Source: Xanthomonas vasicola
GTDB taxonomy: Bacteria > Pseudomonadota > Gammaproteobacteria > Xanthomonadales > Xanthomonadaceae
NCBI RefSeq assembly: GCF_000772705.2
Contig: NZ_JSBW02000037.1
Coordinates: 62,001-126,000, forward strand
Direction of reading: 5' to 3'
DNA length: 64,000 nt
Shown here: positions 19,073 to 30,036 of the stretch, piece after piece
Position numbering within the stretch: position 1 is the first letter of the stretch
Layout: each line of letters opens with the position of its first letter
Notes under the pieces: generated by a model
Database searches by the model: none
The model's input: only the letters and a program-made list of their open reading frames with translations
What the model was told of the DNA's origin: nothing
Translations under genes and position numbers: made by a program

Positions 19073-19767
19073 CGGTAAGCGCGCCACACCATCACAAGGG
19101 GAGTCAGTTCCAGCATGGTGCGCAACCACACGCGCGCATCCGAGCGGTACACCACGACAATGTCACCGCCATAAATCTCAGGATCCGGATTGGTCCCCTT
19201 CTCGATTTCGGTCAGGTCGAAGCGCGCGAGCATCTTCTGCCCGTTGACCATGCGGAACACGATGACATTGCCGCGGCTGGCGACCGTACTCACACCCTTG
19301 GCCTGCGCAATGGCCTGCTGCAAGGTCAGGTTGGCGCCGATCACCGGATAAATGCCCGGCTCGTCAACCGCCCCGGTCACGGTGACGCGACGGCCGTTGG
19401 ACTCCTGCACGAACACCGACACCTGCGGATTTTGCAGATAGCCGTTGCGATACCGGTCGGCCACCATCTTTTCCAACTCACCGACGCCCATGCCGGCCGC
19501 ATTCACATCGCCAATGAGCGGCAACGAAATGTGGCCGTTCTGATCGATACGGACCTGCCGCTCCAGATCATCGATCTGAAACACCTTGACCAGCAACAGG
19601 TCGCCTGGCGAAAGCCGATACTCGGGCTGCACTGCCGACATTGCGAGCGGGTCAGGCAGCGGCAACGAGGTCGCCATGTCTTTCCCAGTGCTGCAAGCGC
19701 CCAGTGTTATCGAGCAGATCAACGCCAGGCTGAGCGCTTGGCAAAATCGTCCGATCAGTTTCTTCAT
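19069..19767 (-). CDS. gumB: GumB, outer-membrane polysaccharide export lipoprotein (OPX)
   Basis: The 232-residue lipoprotein has a signal peptide ending in the lipobox LGAC at about residues 23-26. It continues with YRLSPGDLLLVKVFQIDDLERQVRID, the polysaccharide export (Poly_export) domain, and then a SLBB domain (RVTVTGAVDEPGIYPVIGANLTLQQAI). It forms the outer-membrane part of the xanthan secretion channel with GumC. I chose the ATG at 19767 because it directly precedes the signal peptide. An in-frame ATG at 19863 would bury that signal. Confidence 0.96.
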   Translation of the reverse strand: MKKLIGRFCQALSLALICSITLGACSTGKDMATSLPLPDPLAMSAVQPEYRLSPGDLLLVKVFQIDDLERQVRIDQNGHISLPLIGDVNAAGMGVGELEKMVADRYRNGYLQNPQVSVFVQESNGRRVTVTGAVDEPGIYPVIGANLTLQQAIAQAKGVSTVASRGNVIVFRMVNGQKMLARFDLTEIEKGTNPDPEIYGGDIVVVYRSDARVWLRTMLELTPLVMVWRAYR

Positions 19768-20208
19768 GCGTGTGGCTGGCTGCCTCGGTTGGGTGGGACA
19801 GGAGCTCGCGCAGCATTCAACCGGCCAAACACGCCAGCACGAACGTACGACAAGAGAATTCATCCCAAGACATCGGGATCACGACAGCTAAGGCCGTGTT
19901 GCAGTGCACTATGGCACAGAAAGATTGCACTGAAAGACACTAAACGCCAGTTTTTTGACGGCGTTGGCCTATTGATTCAAGTTCGTCGATATCGCGTTAA
20001 TGAATCGTGATCCGCGTTCTGATTTGGCCTCAAGGTTTTTAGAGCTTTTTCGGACACTTAGCATCATTTCGTGACGCAAGTCCATAGCGAACCGGGCCGC
20101 AAAAAGCGATGACTAGCGTAGCGTTCATGCTCCAGTACGATATGCCGATCTACATATGCATAGAGCCAGGCGCAGACACAAAAATGCAATGTTGCGTCGC
20201 AACAAAAA
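19768..20208 (-). promoter_or_regulatory. gum operon promoter region
   Basis: This gene-free stretch between gumB and tRNA-Pro must hold the main gum promoter. It is AT-richer than its surroundings. On the minus strand a candidate sigma-70-like pair is TTTCAG and CATAGT, separated by 16 bases, at about 19909-19946. The flanks GTGCA and TGCAC form a short inverted repeat over the same stretch. Clp and other regulators act on gum in Xanthomonas, but I could not identify a convincing operator. The element positions are suggestions only. Confidence 0.45.
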
Positions 20209-20233
20209 AGCCCATGACGTGGCGTCATGGGCT
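20201..20233 (-). terminator. Rho-independent terminator of tRNA-Pro
   Basis: A perfect 11-base stem at 20209-20219 and 20223-20233 with a three-base loop is followed, on the minus strand, by a T-rich tract (complement of 20201-20208). It sits directly after the tRNA-Pro 3' end and separates that transcript from the gum promoter. Confidence 0.8.
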
Positions 20234-20240
20234 CGATGTT

Positions 20241-20317
20241 TGGTCGGGGTAGCCGGATTCGAACCGACGACCACTAGTCCCCCAGACTAGTGCGCTACCA
20301 GGCTGCGCTATACCCCG
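20241..20317 (-). tRNA. tRNA-Pro (anticodon GGG)
   Basis: The 77-base sequence folds as a standard cloverleaf. The acceptor stem is CGGGGTA/TACCCCG with the CCA end encoded. The D arm contains AGCCTGGTAGC and the T arm contains GGTTCGAATCC. The anticodon stem CTAGT/ACTAG encloses the loop CTGGGGG, giving anticodon GGG for proline. It lies between the merR-like gene and the gum promoter. Confidence 0.97.
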
Positions 20318-20378
20318 AAGATGCTGCATTCCGCTGCGAGAGCGGCCTGCGATTATAGCGGCTTTATAAAACGTTTTC

Positions 20379-20735
20379 CTAGCGGCGCAGCAGTTGCAGC
20401 ACTTCTTCCAACTCCATCCGCACCTGCTTGATGATCTGATTGCTCAGCGCGGACTCGCTCTTGGCACCCTCGCCCTCCAGGCGTAGGCGCGCACCGCTGA
20501 TGGTGTAGCCCTGTTCGTACAACAGCCCGCGGATCTGACGCACCATCAGCACGTCATGCCGCTGGTAGTAGCGCCGGTTGCCGCGCCGCTTGACCGGCTC
20601 CAGGCTGGGAAATTCGGTTTCCCAGTAGCGCAGCACATGCGGCTTGACGTCGCATAGCTCGCTCACCTCACCGATGGTGAAGTAGCGCTTGGCCGGAATC
20701 GGCGGTAGCTCGCGATTACTGCCCGGATCCAGCAT
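20379..20735 (-). CDS. MerR-family transcriptional regulator
   Basis: The 118-residue protein has an N-terminal MerR winged helix-turn-helix ([28 protein letters not shown]), the [15 protein letters not shown] wing region and a short helical C-terminus. It lacks an effector domain. Its start overlaps the end of ihfA by 20 bases, an arrangement conserved next to pheST-ihfA in gamma-proteobacteria. Its target genes are unknown. The adjacent tRNA and gum promoter are neighbours, not demonstrated targets. Confidence 0.9.
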   Translation of the reverse strand: MLDPGSNRELPPIPAKRYFTIGEVSELCDVKPHVLRYWETEFPSLEPVKRRGNRRYYQRHDVLMVRQIRGLLYEQGYTISGARLRLEGEGAKSESALSNQIIKQVRMELEEVLQLLRR

Positions 20736-21015
20736 AAGCCTCCACCCGTTCCTTGAGTTTCTGCCCGGGGCGGAAAGTCACCACCGTCCGTGCCGAGATC
20801 GGAATTTCTTCGCCGGTCTTGGGATTGCGACCGGGCCGTTGGTTCTTGCGCCGCAGATCGAAGTTGCCGAAACCGGACAGCTTCACCTGACGGCCCTGCT
20901 CCAGCGCATCGCGCAGCACATCGAAGAACGCGTCGACAAATTCCTTTGCCTCACGCTTGTTCAGACCGACCTCGTCGAACAGACGTTCGGCCATCTCCGC
21001 TTTCGTCAATGCCAT
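20716..21015 (-). CDS. ihfA: Integration host factor subunit alpha
   Basis: The 99-residue HU/IHF-fold protein contains the DNA-bending arm [12 protein letters not shown], with the intercalating proline, and the body motif [21 protein letters not shown]. It follows pheT on the same strand, the classical pheST-ihfA order. It forms a heterodimer with IhfB (not in the window) and bends DNA at specific sites. Confidence 0.97.
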   Translation of the reverse strand: MALTKAEMAERLFDEVGLNKREAKEFVDAFFDVLRDALEQGRQVKLSGFGNFDLRRKNQRPGRNPKTGEEIPISARTVVTFRPGQKLKERVEAYAGSGQ

Positions 21016-21036
21016 GCCAATCCCCTGGTTACCGCC

Positions 21037-23415
21037 TCAACTCCGGATCCGGGCGCGATGCTCGCGCTCTATCACAGCCACCACATCGGTGACGACCGCA
21101 TCAACGTCCCGGTCGGTGAGAGTGCGCGAGTTATCCTGCAAAATCAAGCCCATAGCCAGACTCTTGAAACCTGGCTCGACCCCTTGCCCGACGTAGCGGT
21201 CGAACAGTTGCACCTCACGGAACAACGGCCCGACCGTGGTCCGCACGCTCGCCGACACTGCCGCCCAACTCACCTCTTCCGGCACCAGGAAGGCCAGATC
21301 GCGGCGTACCGAGGGAAAGCGCGACAGCTCGCCGGCACGCGGCAGCGCCCGCTGCACCAAGGGCGCCAGCTGCAATTCGAATGCGACCACGTCCACATTG
21401 ATGTCCAGTGCCTTGGCCAGGCGCGGATGCACCTGCCCTATCCAGCCGATGCAGGCACCGTCACGGTAGATATCGGCCGACCGGCCCGGATGTCCGAACG
21501 GCTGCGCGGATGCCTGGAACTCCAGCTGTGCGCCACTGGCCGCGGCCAGTGCCATCAGGTCGCCCTTCAAATCGTGGAAATCCACCTTGCGCGCAGCCTC
21601 GTCCCACTGCAGCGCCAGCGCATCGCCGCACACCGCCGCGGCAACGTGCTGCGATTCCAGCGGTGCTGCACCTGGCTCGGCGGCAGCGGCAAACACCTTG
21701 CCCAGCTCGAACAAGCGCACCCGCCCCGCCTGACGGGCCGCGTTACGGCCCAGGGTCGCCACCAGGCCCGGCAACAGGCGCGGCCGCATGATCGCCAGCT
21801 CCGCACTGAGCGGGTTGGCCAACGGCACCAGGCCATCGGTGACCTGCCAACGCTCCAGCAAACCGGCATCGACGAAGGCGTAGTTGATGGTTTCCTGCAG
21901 CTCGCGCGCCACCAGCTGGCGGCGCACGCTGAGTTCGTCCAACTGGGTTTCGCTCGGCATCGCGATACGGCTGGCGCCACCGGGCAGCGTGGTCGGCACC
22001 CGGTCGTAACCGTGGATGCGCGCCAACTCTTCAATAAGATCCTCTTCGATGGCGATATCGAAGCGACGGCTCGGCGCCATCACCTCCCAGCCCTCGGCAA
22101 CTGCATCGAGTTGCATGCCAAGCGCGCGCAACATGCGCACCACGTCGGCATCGTCGATCTGGATGCCGAGCACCCGTGCGATACGCGCGCGACGCAACAG
22201 GATGCGCGCCGGCTGCGGCAGATGCTGGGGCAGCTGTGCATGCACCACCGGACCAGGCGTGCCGCCAGCCAGTTCCAGCACCATGCGCGTCGCCACTTCG
22301 ATCGCCTGTGGCGGCAACGCCGGATCCACGCCACGCTCGAAGCGATGCCCGGCATCGGTATGCAGGCCGAGTTTGCGGCCGCGCCCCATGATCGCGGCCG
22401 GGTCGAAATATGCCGACTCCAGGAACACATTGCGCGTGGTCTCGGTCACGCGCGTGTCCAGCCCGCCCATCAAGCCGGCCAGCGCCACCGGACGCCCGGC
22501 ATCGGTAATGGTCAGGAAGCCGTCGTCCAGCGTGACCTGGCGTCCATCGAGCAACGCCAGCTGCTCGCCGGCACGCGAACGACGTACGCCGATCGGACCG
22601 TGCAAGGTATCCAGATCGAACGCATGCATCGGCTGGCCGAGTTCCAGCATCACGTACTGGGTGATGTCCACCAGCAACGAGACCGGGCGCACGCCACTGC
22701 GGCGTAGGCGTTCGGCGAGCCACACCGGCGTTTTCGCAGATGGGTCGATCCCTTCGATCACGCGACCGCAATACCGCGGCGCTTGCTTGCCGGCATCCAG
22801 CTCCACTGCCAGCGTGCGCGTGGAGACCGGCGCCACGGCACCGGCGTCGAATGCCACCACTTCACTGGCGCACGCGGCGGCCACGTCGAAGGCGATACCG
22901 CGCACGCTGAAGCAATCGGCGCGGTTCGGAGTGAGTTTGATCTCGATGCTGGCATCGGGCAGGCCCAGATACTCGGCAAGTGCCTGCCCCACCGGCGCAT
23001 CGTCCGGCAGCTCGAACAGGCCGGAGGCGTCGCTATCCAACCCGAGCTCCTTGGCCGAACACAACATGCCGTTGGACGCCACACCGCGCAGCTTGGCAGC
23101 GGTAATGGTCAGCTCGCCGATCTTCGCGCCGACCAATGCCAGCGGCGCCACCAGACCCGGGCGCGCATTCGGCGCGCCACACACGATCTGCAGCAACTCG
23201 CCCTGCCCTGCATCGACGCTGCAGACCTGCAGACGATCGGCTTCGGGATGCCGCACCGCCTCGACGATACGCGCCACCACCACTTGGCCCAGCGACTCGC
23301 CCAGCGGCGTGACTTCTTCGACTTCCAGGCCAATCGCCGTCAGCGTCGCGGCCAGTTCGTCGCGCGCGGCCTGGATCGGAACGTGGCTACGCAGCCAATT
23401 TTCAGAGAATTTCAT
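21037..23415 (-). CDS. pheT: Phenylalanyl-tRNA synthetase beta subunit
   Basis: The 792-residue subunit shows the usual domain order: N-terminal tRNA-binding EMAP-like domain (residues about 40-150), the B3/4 editing domain (IEIKLTPNRADCFSVRGIA begins this part), B5 domain, core catalytic-like domain (FDIAIEEDLIEELARIHGYDRVP) and the C-terminal FDX-ACB anticodon-binding domain (LSRFPSVRRDLAFLVPEEV to the end). With PheS it forms the cytoplasmic alpha2-beta2 enzyme that charges tRNA-Phe. Confidence 0.98.
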   Translation of the reverse strand: MKFSENWLRSHVPIQAARDELAATLTAIGLEVEEVTPLGESLGQVVVARIVEAVRHPEADRLQVCSVDAGQGELLQIVCGAPNARPGLVAPLALVGAKIGELTITAAKLRGVASNGMLCSAKELGLDSDASGLFELPDDAPVGQALAEYLGLPDASIEIKLTPNRADCFSVRGIAFDVAAACASEVVAFDAGAVAPVSTRTLAVELDAGKQAPRYCGRVIEGIDPSAKTPVWLAERLRRSGVRPVSLLVDITQYVMLELGQPMHAFDLDTLHGPIGVRRSRAGEQLALLDGRQVTLDDGFLTITDAGRPVALAGLMGGLDTRVTETTRNVFLESAYFDPAAIMGRGRKLGLHTDAGHRFERGVDPALPPQAIEVATRMVLELAGGTPGPVVHAQLPQHLPQPARILLRRARIARVLGIQIDDADVVRMLRALGMQLDAVAEGWEVMAPSRRFDIAIEEDLIEELARIHGYDRVPTTLPGGASRIAMPSETQLDELSVRRQLVARELQETINYAFVDAGLLERWQVTDGLVPLANPLSAELAIMRPRLLPGLVATLGRNAARQAGRVRLFELGKVFAAAAEPGAAPLESQHVAAAVCGDALALQWDEAARKVDFHDLKGDLMALAAASGAQLEFQASAQPFGHPGRSADIYRDGACIGWIGQVHPRLAKALDINVDVVAFELQLAPLVQRALPRAGELSRFPSVRRDLAFLVPEEVSWAAVSASVRTTVGPLFREVQLFDRYVGQGVEPGFKSLAMGLILQDNSRTLTDRDVDAVVTDVVAVIEREHRARIRS

Positions 23416-23423
23416 GAGAGGCC

Positions 23424-23534
23424 GGGAATCGAGAATGGGGAATGGGGAATCGCAAAAGCGGGGTTGTCAGGCTTTGGGGAGCGAACCGATGGAGCACAAG
23501 GCTCTTACGATTCCCGATCCCATTCCCGACTCAC
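23424..23534. repeat. Intergenic palindromic repeat between pheS and pheT
   Basis: The pheS-pheT gap carries GGGAATCG/GAATGGGGAATGGGG-type units at 23424-23452 and their inverted counterparts CGATTCCCGATCCCATTCCC at 23510-23534, so the RNA could form a long imperfect hairpin. The direct iteration GGGGAATGGGGAATCG within one arm marks it as a dispersed REP-like intergenic element, not coding sequence. The motif GGGAATSGGGAATCG resembles a family commonly seen between Xanthomonas genes. That part is from memory and not verified here. Confidence 0.65.
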
Positions 23535-23539
23535 CGCCG

Positions 23540-24824
<1,285 letters not shown>

Positions 24825-25184
24825 TTACGCAGCCAGCGCGCCCTTTGCCTTCTCTGCCAATGCGGCAAAGCCGGCGGCATCGTGCACGGCGATATCGGCC
24901 AGCACCTTACGGTCCAGGGTGATACCAGCCTTGAGCAGGCCATTCATGAAACGGCTGTAGCTCAAACCGTTGATGCGGGCAGCCGCGTTGATGCGGGTGA
25001 TCCACAGCGAACGGAAATTACGCTTCTTCTGCTTACGGCCAATGTAGGCGTACTGCTGTGCCTTGATGACCGCTTGCTTGGCAACGCGGAAGACCTTGCG
25101 GCGAGCGTTGTAGTAACCCTTCGCCAGGGTCAGAATTTTCTTGTGGCGGCGGCGCGCCTGCACACCACGCTTTACTCGTGCCAT
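24825..25184 (-). CDS. rplT: Ribosomal protein L20
   Basis: The 119-residue basic protein starts [25 protein letters not shown] and contains [18 protein letters not shown] and [16 protein letters not shown], the L20 signature. It follows rpmI after 10 bases. In many bacteria L20 represses its own operon by binding the leader upstream of rpmI. Confidence 0.98.
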
Positions 25185-25194
25185 GGTTCAGTCC

Positions 25195-25392
25195 TCAGAG
25201 ATAGGGAAGCATACGATCGAGCCGGCCTGCGTCTTCGGCACGGACGTGATTCGTCTGCCGCAGGTTGCGCTTCCGCTTGGTCGCCTTCTTCGTGAGGATG
25301 TGGCTACGGTTCGCGTGGCCGCACTTGTACTTGCCGGAGGCGGTCTTGCGGAAACGCTTGGCCGCCGCCCGGTTGGTCTTGATCTTGGGCAT
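25195..25392 (-). CDS. rpmI: Ribosomal protein L35
   Basis: The 65-residue, lysine/arginine-rich protein begins [23 protein letters not shown] and contains [13 protein letters not shown], diagnostic for L35. It lies between infC and rplT in the conserved order and is preceded by a 248-base leader. Confidence 0.98.
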
Positions 25393-25653
25393 TGCAATGT
25401 CCTTGATGATGTTTTGTCACTGACATGGGCGGCAGTCTTGCGACCACGCTTTCCATCCTTGCCCTTGCCTGCTTGTAAGTCCTTGATCGAACACGATCCG
25501 GACAGGTCCTGGTGCCGCTCGCACGGCGCCCCAATAAAAGCGGGCCGCGCAGTCTACTAGTTGCCGGGAATTCTTGCAACTGATTGATCTTGCAACCACA
25601 ACGGCCCCGCCGGGGGCCCGTGCGGCAACGAAGAAGATCTTCAGATCTTCTTC
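25393..25653 (-). promoter_or_regulatory. infC-rpmI intergenic leader with two hairpins
   Basis: A perfect 10-base inverted repeat (25630-25639 with 25644-25653, four-base loop) spans the infC stop codon. A GC-rich 6-base stem (GGCCCC with GGGGCC) lies at about 25603-25618. By analogy with E. coli, where L20 binds a structured site here to repress rpmI-rplT translation, these hairpins are candidate regulatory structures. The second lacks an obvious T-run, so it is not a clear terminator. Confidence 0.45.
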
Positions 25654-26168
25654 TTGGGCGCGATCATCATGACCATCTGGCGCCCTTCCAGGCGCGGACG
25701 CGACTCGATGACGATATCGTCGCCCAGATCGGCTTCGATCCGCGCCGCCATCTCGCGGCCAAGCTCCTGATGGCTCATTTCACGGCCACGGAAGCGGATG
25801 TTGACCTTGACCTTGTCGCCCTCTTCCAGGAAACGGCGCATGTTGCGCAGCTTGATCTGGTAGTCGCCCTCGTCGGTGACCGGGCGGAACTTGAGTTCCT
25901 TGATCTCGACCTGCTTGGTCTTTTTCTTGGCCTCGTTGGCCTTTTTCTGCTGCTCGAACTTGAACTTGCCGAAATCCATGATCTTGCAGACCGGCGGATC
26001 GGCCTGCGGCTGGATTTCGACCAGATCCAGGCCTTCTTCGTCGGCCTTGGCGAGCGCTTCGTCGCGCGACAACACGCCGACCATCTCTCCGTCGCTGCCG
26101 ATCACGCGAACGCGCGGCACACGGATTTCTTGGTTCTTGCGGTTCTGTTTGTTGTCAGGGGTACTGAT
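25641..26168 (-). CDS. infC: Translation initiation factor IF-3 (ATC start)
   Basis: The body is clearly IF-3: [48 protein letters not shown] and the C-terminal [22 protein letters not shown] start at 26123 or a later position would remove the conserved N-terminus. Reading upstream gives (I)[18 protein letters not shown] beginning at ATC (26168-26166), with a GGGAG Shine-Dalgarno eight bases before it. An AUU/AUC/AUA start is the known basis of IF-3 autoregulation, so the ATC start is the better choice. The product is 175 residues. Confidence 0.93.
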   Translation of the reverse strand: MSTPDNKQNRKNQEIRVPRVRVIGSDGEMVGVLSRDEALAKADEEGLDLVEIQPQADPPVCKIMDFGKFKFEQQKKANEAKKKTKQVEIKELKFRPVTDEGDYQIKLRNMRRFLEEGDKVKVNIRFRGREMSHQELGREMAARIEADLGDDIVIESRPRLEGRQMVMMIAPKKKI

Positions 26169-26231
26169 ATTGCAATCTCCCAGAGGAATCGAACCGGCGC
26201 ATCCGGATCATCCAGACCGGCCGGGGTTGGC

Positions 26232-28142
26232 TCACGCTGCCTGCTCTGCCTGCAGGCGTTCAATGAAGGCCGAGACCGTCATGGTCCCAAGGTCCTCACC
26301 CGAACGCGTCCGCACGGCGACAGCGCCATTTTCCTTCTCACGGTCACCGACCACGAGCAGATATGGCACGCGTTGCAGCGTATGCTCGCGAATCTTATAA
26401 CCGATCTTCTCGTTACGCAAATCGGCGCTGACACGGAAGCCTTGATTTGCAAGGGTTTTCCGCACCGAGTCGACATATTCAGCCTGAGCGTCGGTGATAT
26501 TGACGACAACGACCTGCACCGGGGCCAGCCAGGACGGGAATGCGCCAGCGTGGTGTTCGATCAAAATGCCGATGAAACGCTCCATCGAACCCACGATCGC
26601 CCGGTGCAGCATGACTGGATGCTTCTTCTGGCTGTTCTCGTCCACGTACTCGGCGCCAAGACGGCCCGGCATCATGAAATCGACCTGCATGGTGCCCAGC
26701 TGCCAGGTGCGGCCGATGGCGTCCTTGAGGTGGTATTCGATCTTGGGACCGTAGAAGGCGCCCTCGCCCGGCAGTTCCTGCCATTCCACCCCGCACACGC
26801 CCAGCGCACTGCGTAGCGCGGCTTCGGCCTTGTCCCAGGTGGCATCGTCGCCCAGTCGCTTTTCCGGACGCAGCGCGATCTTGATCTGGATGTCGTCGAA
26901 GCCGAACGCAGTGTAGACCGCCAGCGCCTGCTGATGGAAGGCGGTGACTTCAGACTCGATCTGCGATTCCAGGCAGAACACGTGACCGTCGTCCTGGGTG
27001 AAACCGCGCACGCGCAGGATGCCGTGCAGCGCGCCGGAGGGCTCATTGCGGTGGCAGGCGCCGAACTCGCCGTAGCGGATCGGCAGGTCGCGGTAGCTGT
27101 GCAGGCCCTGGTTGAACACCTGCACGTGGCCGGGGCAATTCATCGGCTTGACCGCGTAGGTGCGCTTCTCCGACTCGGTGAAGAACATCGCATCCTGATA
27201 GTTGTCCCAGTGGCCGGATTTCTGCCACAGCGACACGTCCAGGATCTGCGGGCAGCGCACTTCGCCGTAGCCGCTGTCGCGATAGACCTTACGCATGTAT
27301 TGCTCGACCACCTGCCACAGCGACCAGCCCTTTGGGTGCCAGAACACCAGGCCGGGCGCCTCTTCCTGCAGGTGGAACAGGTCCTGCGCCTTGCCGATGC
27401 GGCGATGGTCGCGCTTGTCGGCCTCTTCCATGCGCAGGATGTAGGCGTCCAGCTGCTTCTTGTCGGCCCAGGCGGTGCCGTAGATGCGCTGCAGCTGCTC
27501 GTTCTTGGCATCGCCGCGCCAGTAGGCACCAGAAATGCGGGTCAGCTTGAACGCCTTGAGGAAGCGCGTGTTGGGCACGTGCGGGCCGCGACACATGTCC
27601 ACGTATTCTTGGTGGTAGTACAGGCCCATCGCAGTGATGTCCTCGGACATGTCCTCGATCAGGCGCAGCTTGTACTCTTCGCCGCGCTGGGCGAACACCT
27701 CGATCACCTCGGCGCGTGGGGTGACCTTCTTGATCACGTCGTAGTCCTGGGCGATCAGTTCCTGCATGCGCTGCTCGATCGCGGCCATGTCTTCCGGCGT
27801 GAACGGGCGTTCGCTGTAGATGTCGTAATAGAATCCTTCGGCGATGACCGGGCCGATCACCATCTTGACCTCGGGATACAGCTGCTTGACCGCATGCCCG
27901 ACCAGATGCGCGCAGGAGTGACGAATGATCTCCACGCCCTCGGCATCCTTGGCGGTGATGATGCGCAGGCTGGCGTCATGGTCGATGACGTCGCTGGCGT
28001 CGACCAGCTGGCCGTCGACCTGGCCGGCGATGGTGGCCTTGGCCAGGCCAGCGCCGATCGACTGGGCGACTTGCATCACCGAGACGGGGGATTCGAATTC
28101 GCGGCGGCTGCCGTCGGGGAGCGTGATGTTGATCATGGGCAA
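26232..28142 (-). CDS. thrS: Threonyl-tRNA synthetase
   Basis: The 636-residue protein has an N-terminal TGS domain ([28 protein letters not shown]), the editing domain ([17 protein letters not shown] with the metal-type HxxxH), the class II catalytic core ([10 protein letters not shown] with the zinc cysteine, [30 protein letters not shown]) and a C-terminal anticodon-binding domain. It is the first gene of the thrS-infC-rpmI-rplT run. The initiating ATG is 28142 (MPMIN) or 28136. Confidence 0.98.
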   Translation of the reverse strand: MPMINITLPDGSRREFESPVSVMQVAQSIGAGLAKATIAGQVDGQLVDASDVIDHDASLRIITAKDAEGVEIIRHSCAHLVGHAVKQLYPEVKMVIGPVIAEGFYYDIYSERPFTPEDMAAIEQRMQELIAQDYDVIKKVTPRAEVIEVFAQRGEEYKLRLIEDMSEDITAMGLYYHQEYVDMCRGPHVPNTRFLKAFKLTRISGAYWRGDAKNEQLQRIYGTAWADKKQLDAYILRMEEADKRDHRRIGKAQDLFHLQEEAPGLVFWHPKGWSLWQVVEQYMRKVYRDSGYGEVRCPQILDVSLWQKSGHWDNYQDAMFFTESEKRTYAVKPMNCPGHVQVFNQGLHSYRDLPIRYGEFGACHRNEPSGALHGILRVRGFTQDDGHVFCLESQIESEVTAFHQQALAVYTAFGFDDIQIKIALRPEKRLGDDATWDKAEAALRSALGVCGVEWQELPGEGAFYGPKIEYHLKDAIGRTWQLGTMQVDFMMPGRLGAEYVDENSQKKHPVMLHRAIVGSMERFIGILIEHHAGAFPSWLAPVQVVVVNITDAQAEYVDSVRKTLANQGFRVSADLRNEKIGYKIREHTLQRVPYLLVVGDREKENGAVAVRTRSGEDLGTMTVSAFIERLQAEQAA

Positions 28143-28408
28143 GAATGAGGTCTGGTCGGGCTGCAGCGGTCTGCTGCAATGAGAGATCTACCCATTGCCG
28201 GGCAGGCTCGAAATAGGGTTCGGTAGGCTTGAAACAGAGGCGCCACCACGCAGGCGCGTTGCGCGCTGGCGCAGGCAAGGATCAGCAGTGGGCGGTGGTA
28301 GTGCTCATGTCGCACGCTGGGCCGGCGCTGGGCGCGGGCCACCTTCTCGCAAGGGGTCTTGGACGTGAATGGTAAACCAATCAGCCGGCCGCTGCGTGCG
28401 GCGGCACG

Positions 28409-29109
28409 GTGCAGGCGGGCGCGTGGCGTGATGCCGCGACTGAACAGGTCGACTACACCCGCGGCGATTACGCAGTGGCGCTGATGAAAGGACGCACCGA
28501 TCCGCAGGCCACCGAAGCGATGCTGCAGCAGGTCACCCGAATGACCGGGCTGGACCCGGCATACGTGCGGCGCTCCGGCGGGCGCCTGGAAACCCAGGCC
28601 TATCTGCGCGACGTGTTTCTCGACAAGGGCGAGTTGGGCAGTCGTTACGATTCCAATGTGACCGCCTTCGACCCGTTCCCCAACGATGCCGAACAACGCA
28701 CCAACGACCCGCTGCTGGACAGCAGCATTGCCCCACCACCACCACCGCGATGGTGGACTTCGTCACCCGCGTGGTTGGCTGGAGGATCGATGCGCAATAT
28801 CGCGCGCTCAACTACGACGTGAACAAACTCTGGGACTGGAACGACGAACTGCGCAAGGGTGCGGTGACCCAGTTGCGCCAGGCGGTGGCGATCGAGCCGA
28901 AGCTGCGCGTGTTGATCGCGCATGGCTGGAACGACCTCCCCTGCCCGTTCATGGGTTCGGTCTTGACGGTCGATCAGATGCCGGCAATGGGCAGCGACTT
29001 GAAACGCGTGCGGGTGCGCGAATATCCGGGTGGCCACATGTTCTACAACCGTGCCGACAGCCAGGCTGCGTTCCGCAACGACGTCAAGGCGATGTACGAA
29101 ACGCGCTGA
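28409..29109 (+). pseudogene. Peptidase S10-type serine carboxypeptidase remnant, truncated and frameshifted
   Basis: Two reading frames (28409-28738 and from 28750) together resemble the C-terminal part of an S10-family carboxypeptidase-like protein. Visible parts are TGLDPAYVRRSGGRLETQAYLRDVFLDKGELGSRYDS, then after the shift MVDFVTRVVGWRIDAQYRALNYDV, VLIAHGWNDLPCPF (the catalytic Asp region) and YPGGHMFYNR (the catalytic His region). The frame changes in a CCACCACCACC-type run near 28733-28745. The N-terminal half with the nucleophilic serine is absent from the 28143-28408 gap. It is very unlikely to encode an active enzyme. Confidence 0.75.
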
Positions 29110-29168
29110 ATGACTGGATCGCCGGGCAACTCAACGTCCTGCGATGCACGAGCGAACTAGGCTGGTGC

Positions 29169-29930
29169 CTACACTGCGCCAGGCGCGGTCGCTTTCACGT
29201 TCCAGCCCATCCATTGGTAGAGCTGATAACGCGCAATGCCGAGGTATTCGTGCAGCGCCACATCGGCCAGGGTGAAGTTGTAGCTCTGCGGCAGGATCGA
29301 CCAGCTGGCGGTTAGCCAATCGGCGCGCACCGGCGTGGCATCGATACCGAAATGGCGGAAATACAACTCGGCGCGGCGCAGATGCGTGGCCGATGACACC
29401 AGCACGATGCGATCGGGCCGGTATGCGCGCAGCAGGGGCTGGCTGAACTGCGCGTTCTGCCAGGTATTCATGCTCGACGGCTCCAGGATCAGGTCCGCCT
29501 GCGGAATCGCCAGGCCAACCAACACGCGCTGATACACCACCGCTTCGGATAGACCCAGGCCGCGTGCATCGCCGCCGCTGATTTCGATCTTGCAATCGCC
29601 ACCGCTGTGCCGGCATTGCTGATACAGCCGCGCCGATTCGACGATGCGGCCATAGGCAAACATGTTGGCTTCGGCCACCGCGTCACGACCTTCCGGACGC
29701 ACGGTGCCGGCGCCCAGCAACACGATGACGTTACGCCCGCCCCAGGCGTTGAAATCGTTGACCCCGGTGTGCTGCAGGCGTTGCAGCATCCAGGAAGGCA
29801 GCGGGCCGCAGCCGACCGCAAACACCAGCAATACACTGGTGAGACCCAACACGCGGGAAAAGCGCCGCAATCCGCGGCGGTCGATCAACCAAGCGAACCC
29901 GAACAACACGCACACCAAGGCCAGCATCAT
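29169..29930 (-). CDS. YdcF/ElyC-type DUF218 membrane protein
   Basis: The 253-residue protein has two N-terminal membrane helices (LALVCVLFGFAWLI and VLGLTSVLLVFAVGCG). A DUF218 domain follows with VIVLLGAGTV, ISGGDARGLGLSEAVVYQ, LILEPSSMNTWQNAQFS and IVLVSSATHLRRAELYF. ElyC-type members influence envelope and lipid-carrier metabolism, but the reaction is not established. It stands alone between the S10 remnant and the phosphate transporter. Confidence 0.88.
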   Translation of the reverse strand: MMLALVCVLFGFAWLIDRRGLRRFSRVLGLTSVLLVFAVGCGPLPSWMLQRLQHTGVNDFNAWGGRNVIVLLGAGTVRPEGRDAVAEANMFAYGRIVESARLYQQCRHSGGDCKIEISGGDARGLGLSEAVVYQRVLVGLAIPQADLILEPSSMNTWQNAQFSQPLLRAYRPDRIVLVSSATHLRRAELYFRHFGIDATPVRADWLTASWSILPQSYNFTLADVALHEYLGIARYQLYQWMGWNVKATAPGAV

Positions 29931-30036
29931 CGCGGAAGGGTCTCACTCATAACGTGCGGACGGACCCACCGAAAGCGGGTCTACGCGGTACGGCATCGCA
30001 GCGTCCCCACGGTGCGTGACCGCACCGCGAAACGGC

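Noticed and set aside
19768..19863. Extended start of gumB at 19863
   Set aside because: It would place 32 residues in front of a standard lipoprotein signal peptide; the ATG at 19767 gives the canonical 232-residue GumB.
20689..22707. 672-codon plus-strand frame antisense to ihfA and pheT
   Set aside because: Same reason: opposite conserved housekeeping genes with histidine/arginine-rich nonsense composition.
26934..28148. 404-codon plus-strand frame antisense to thrS
   Set aside because: Entirely inside thrS on the other strand, with no recognisable domain.
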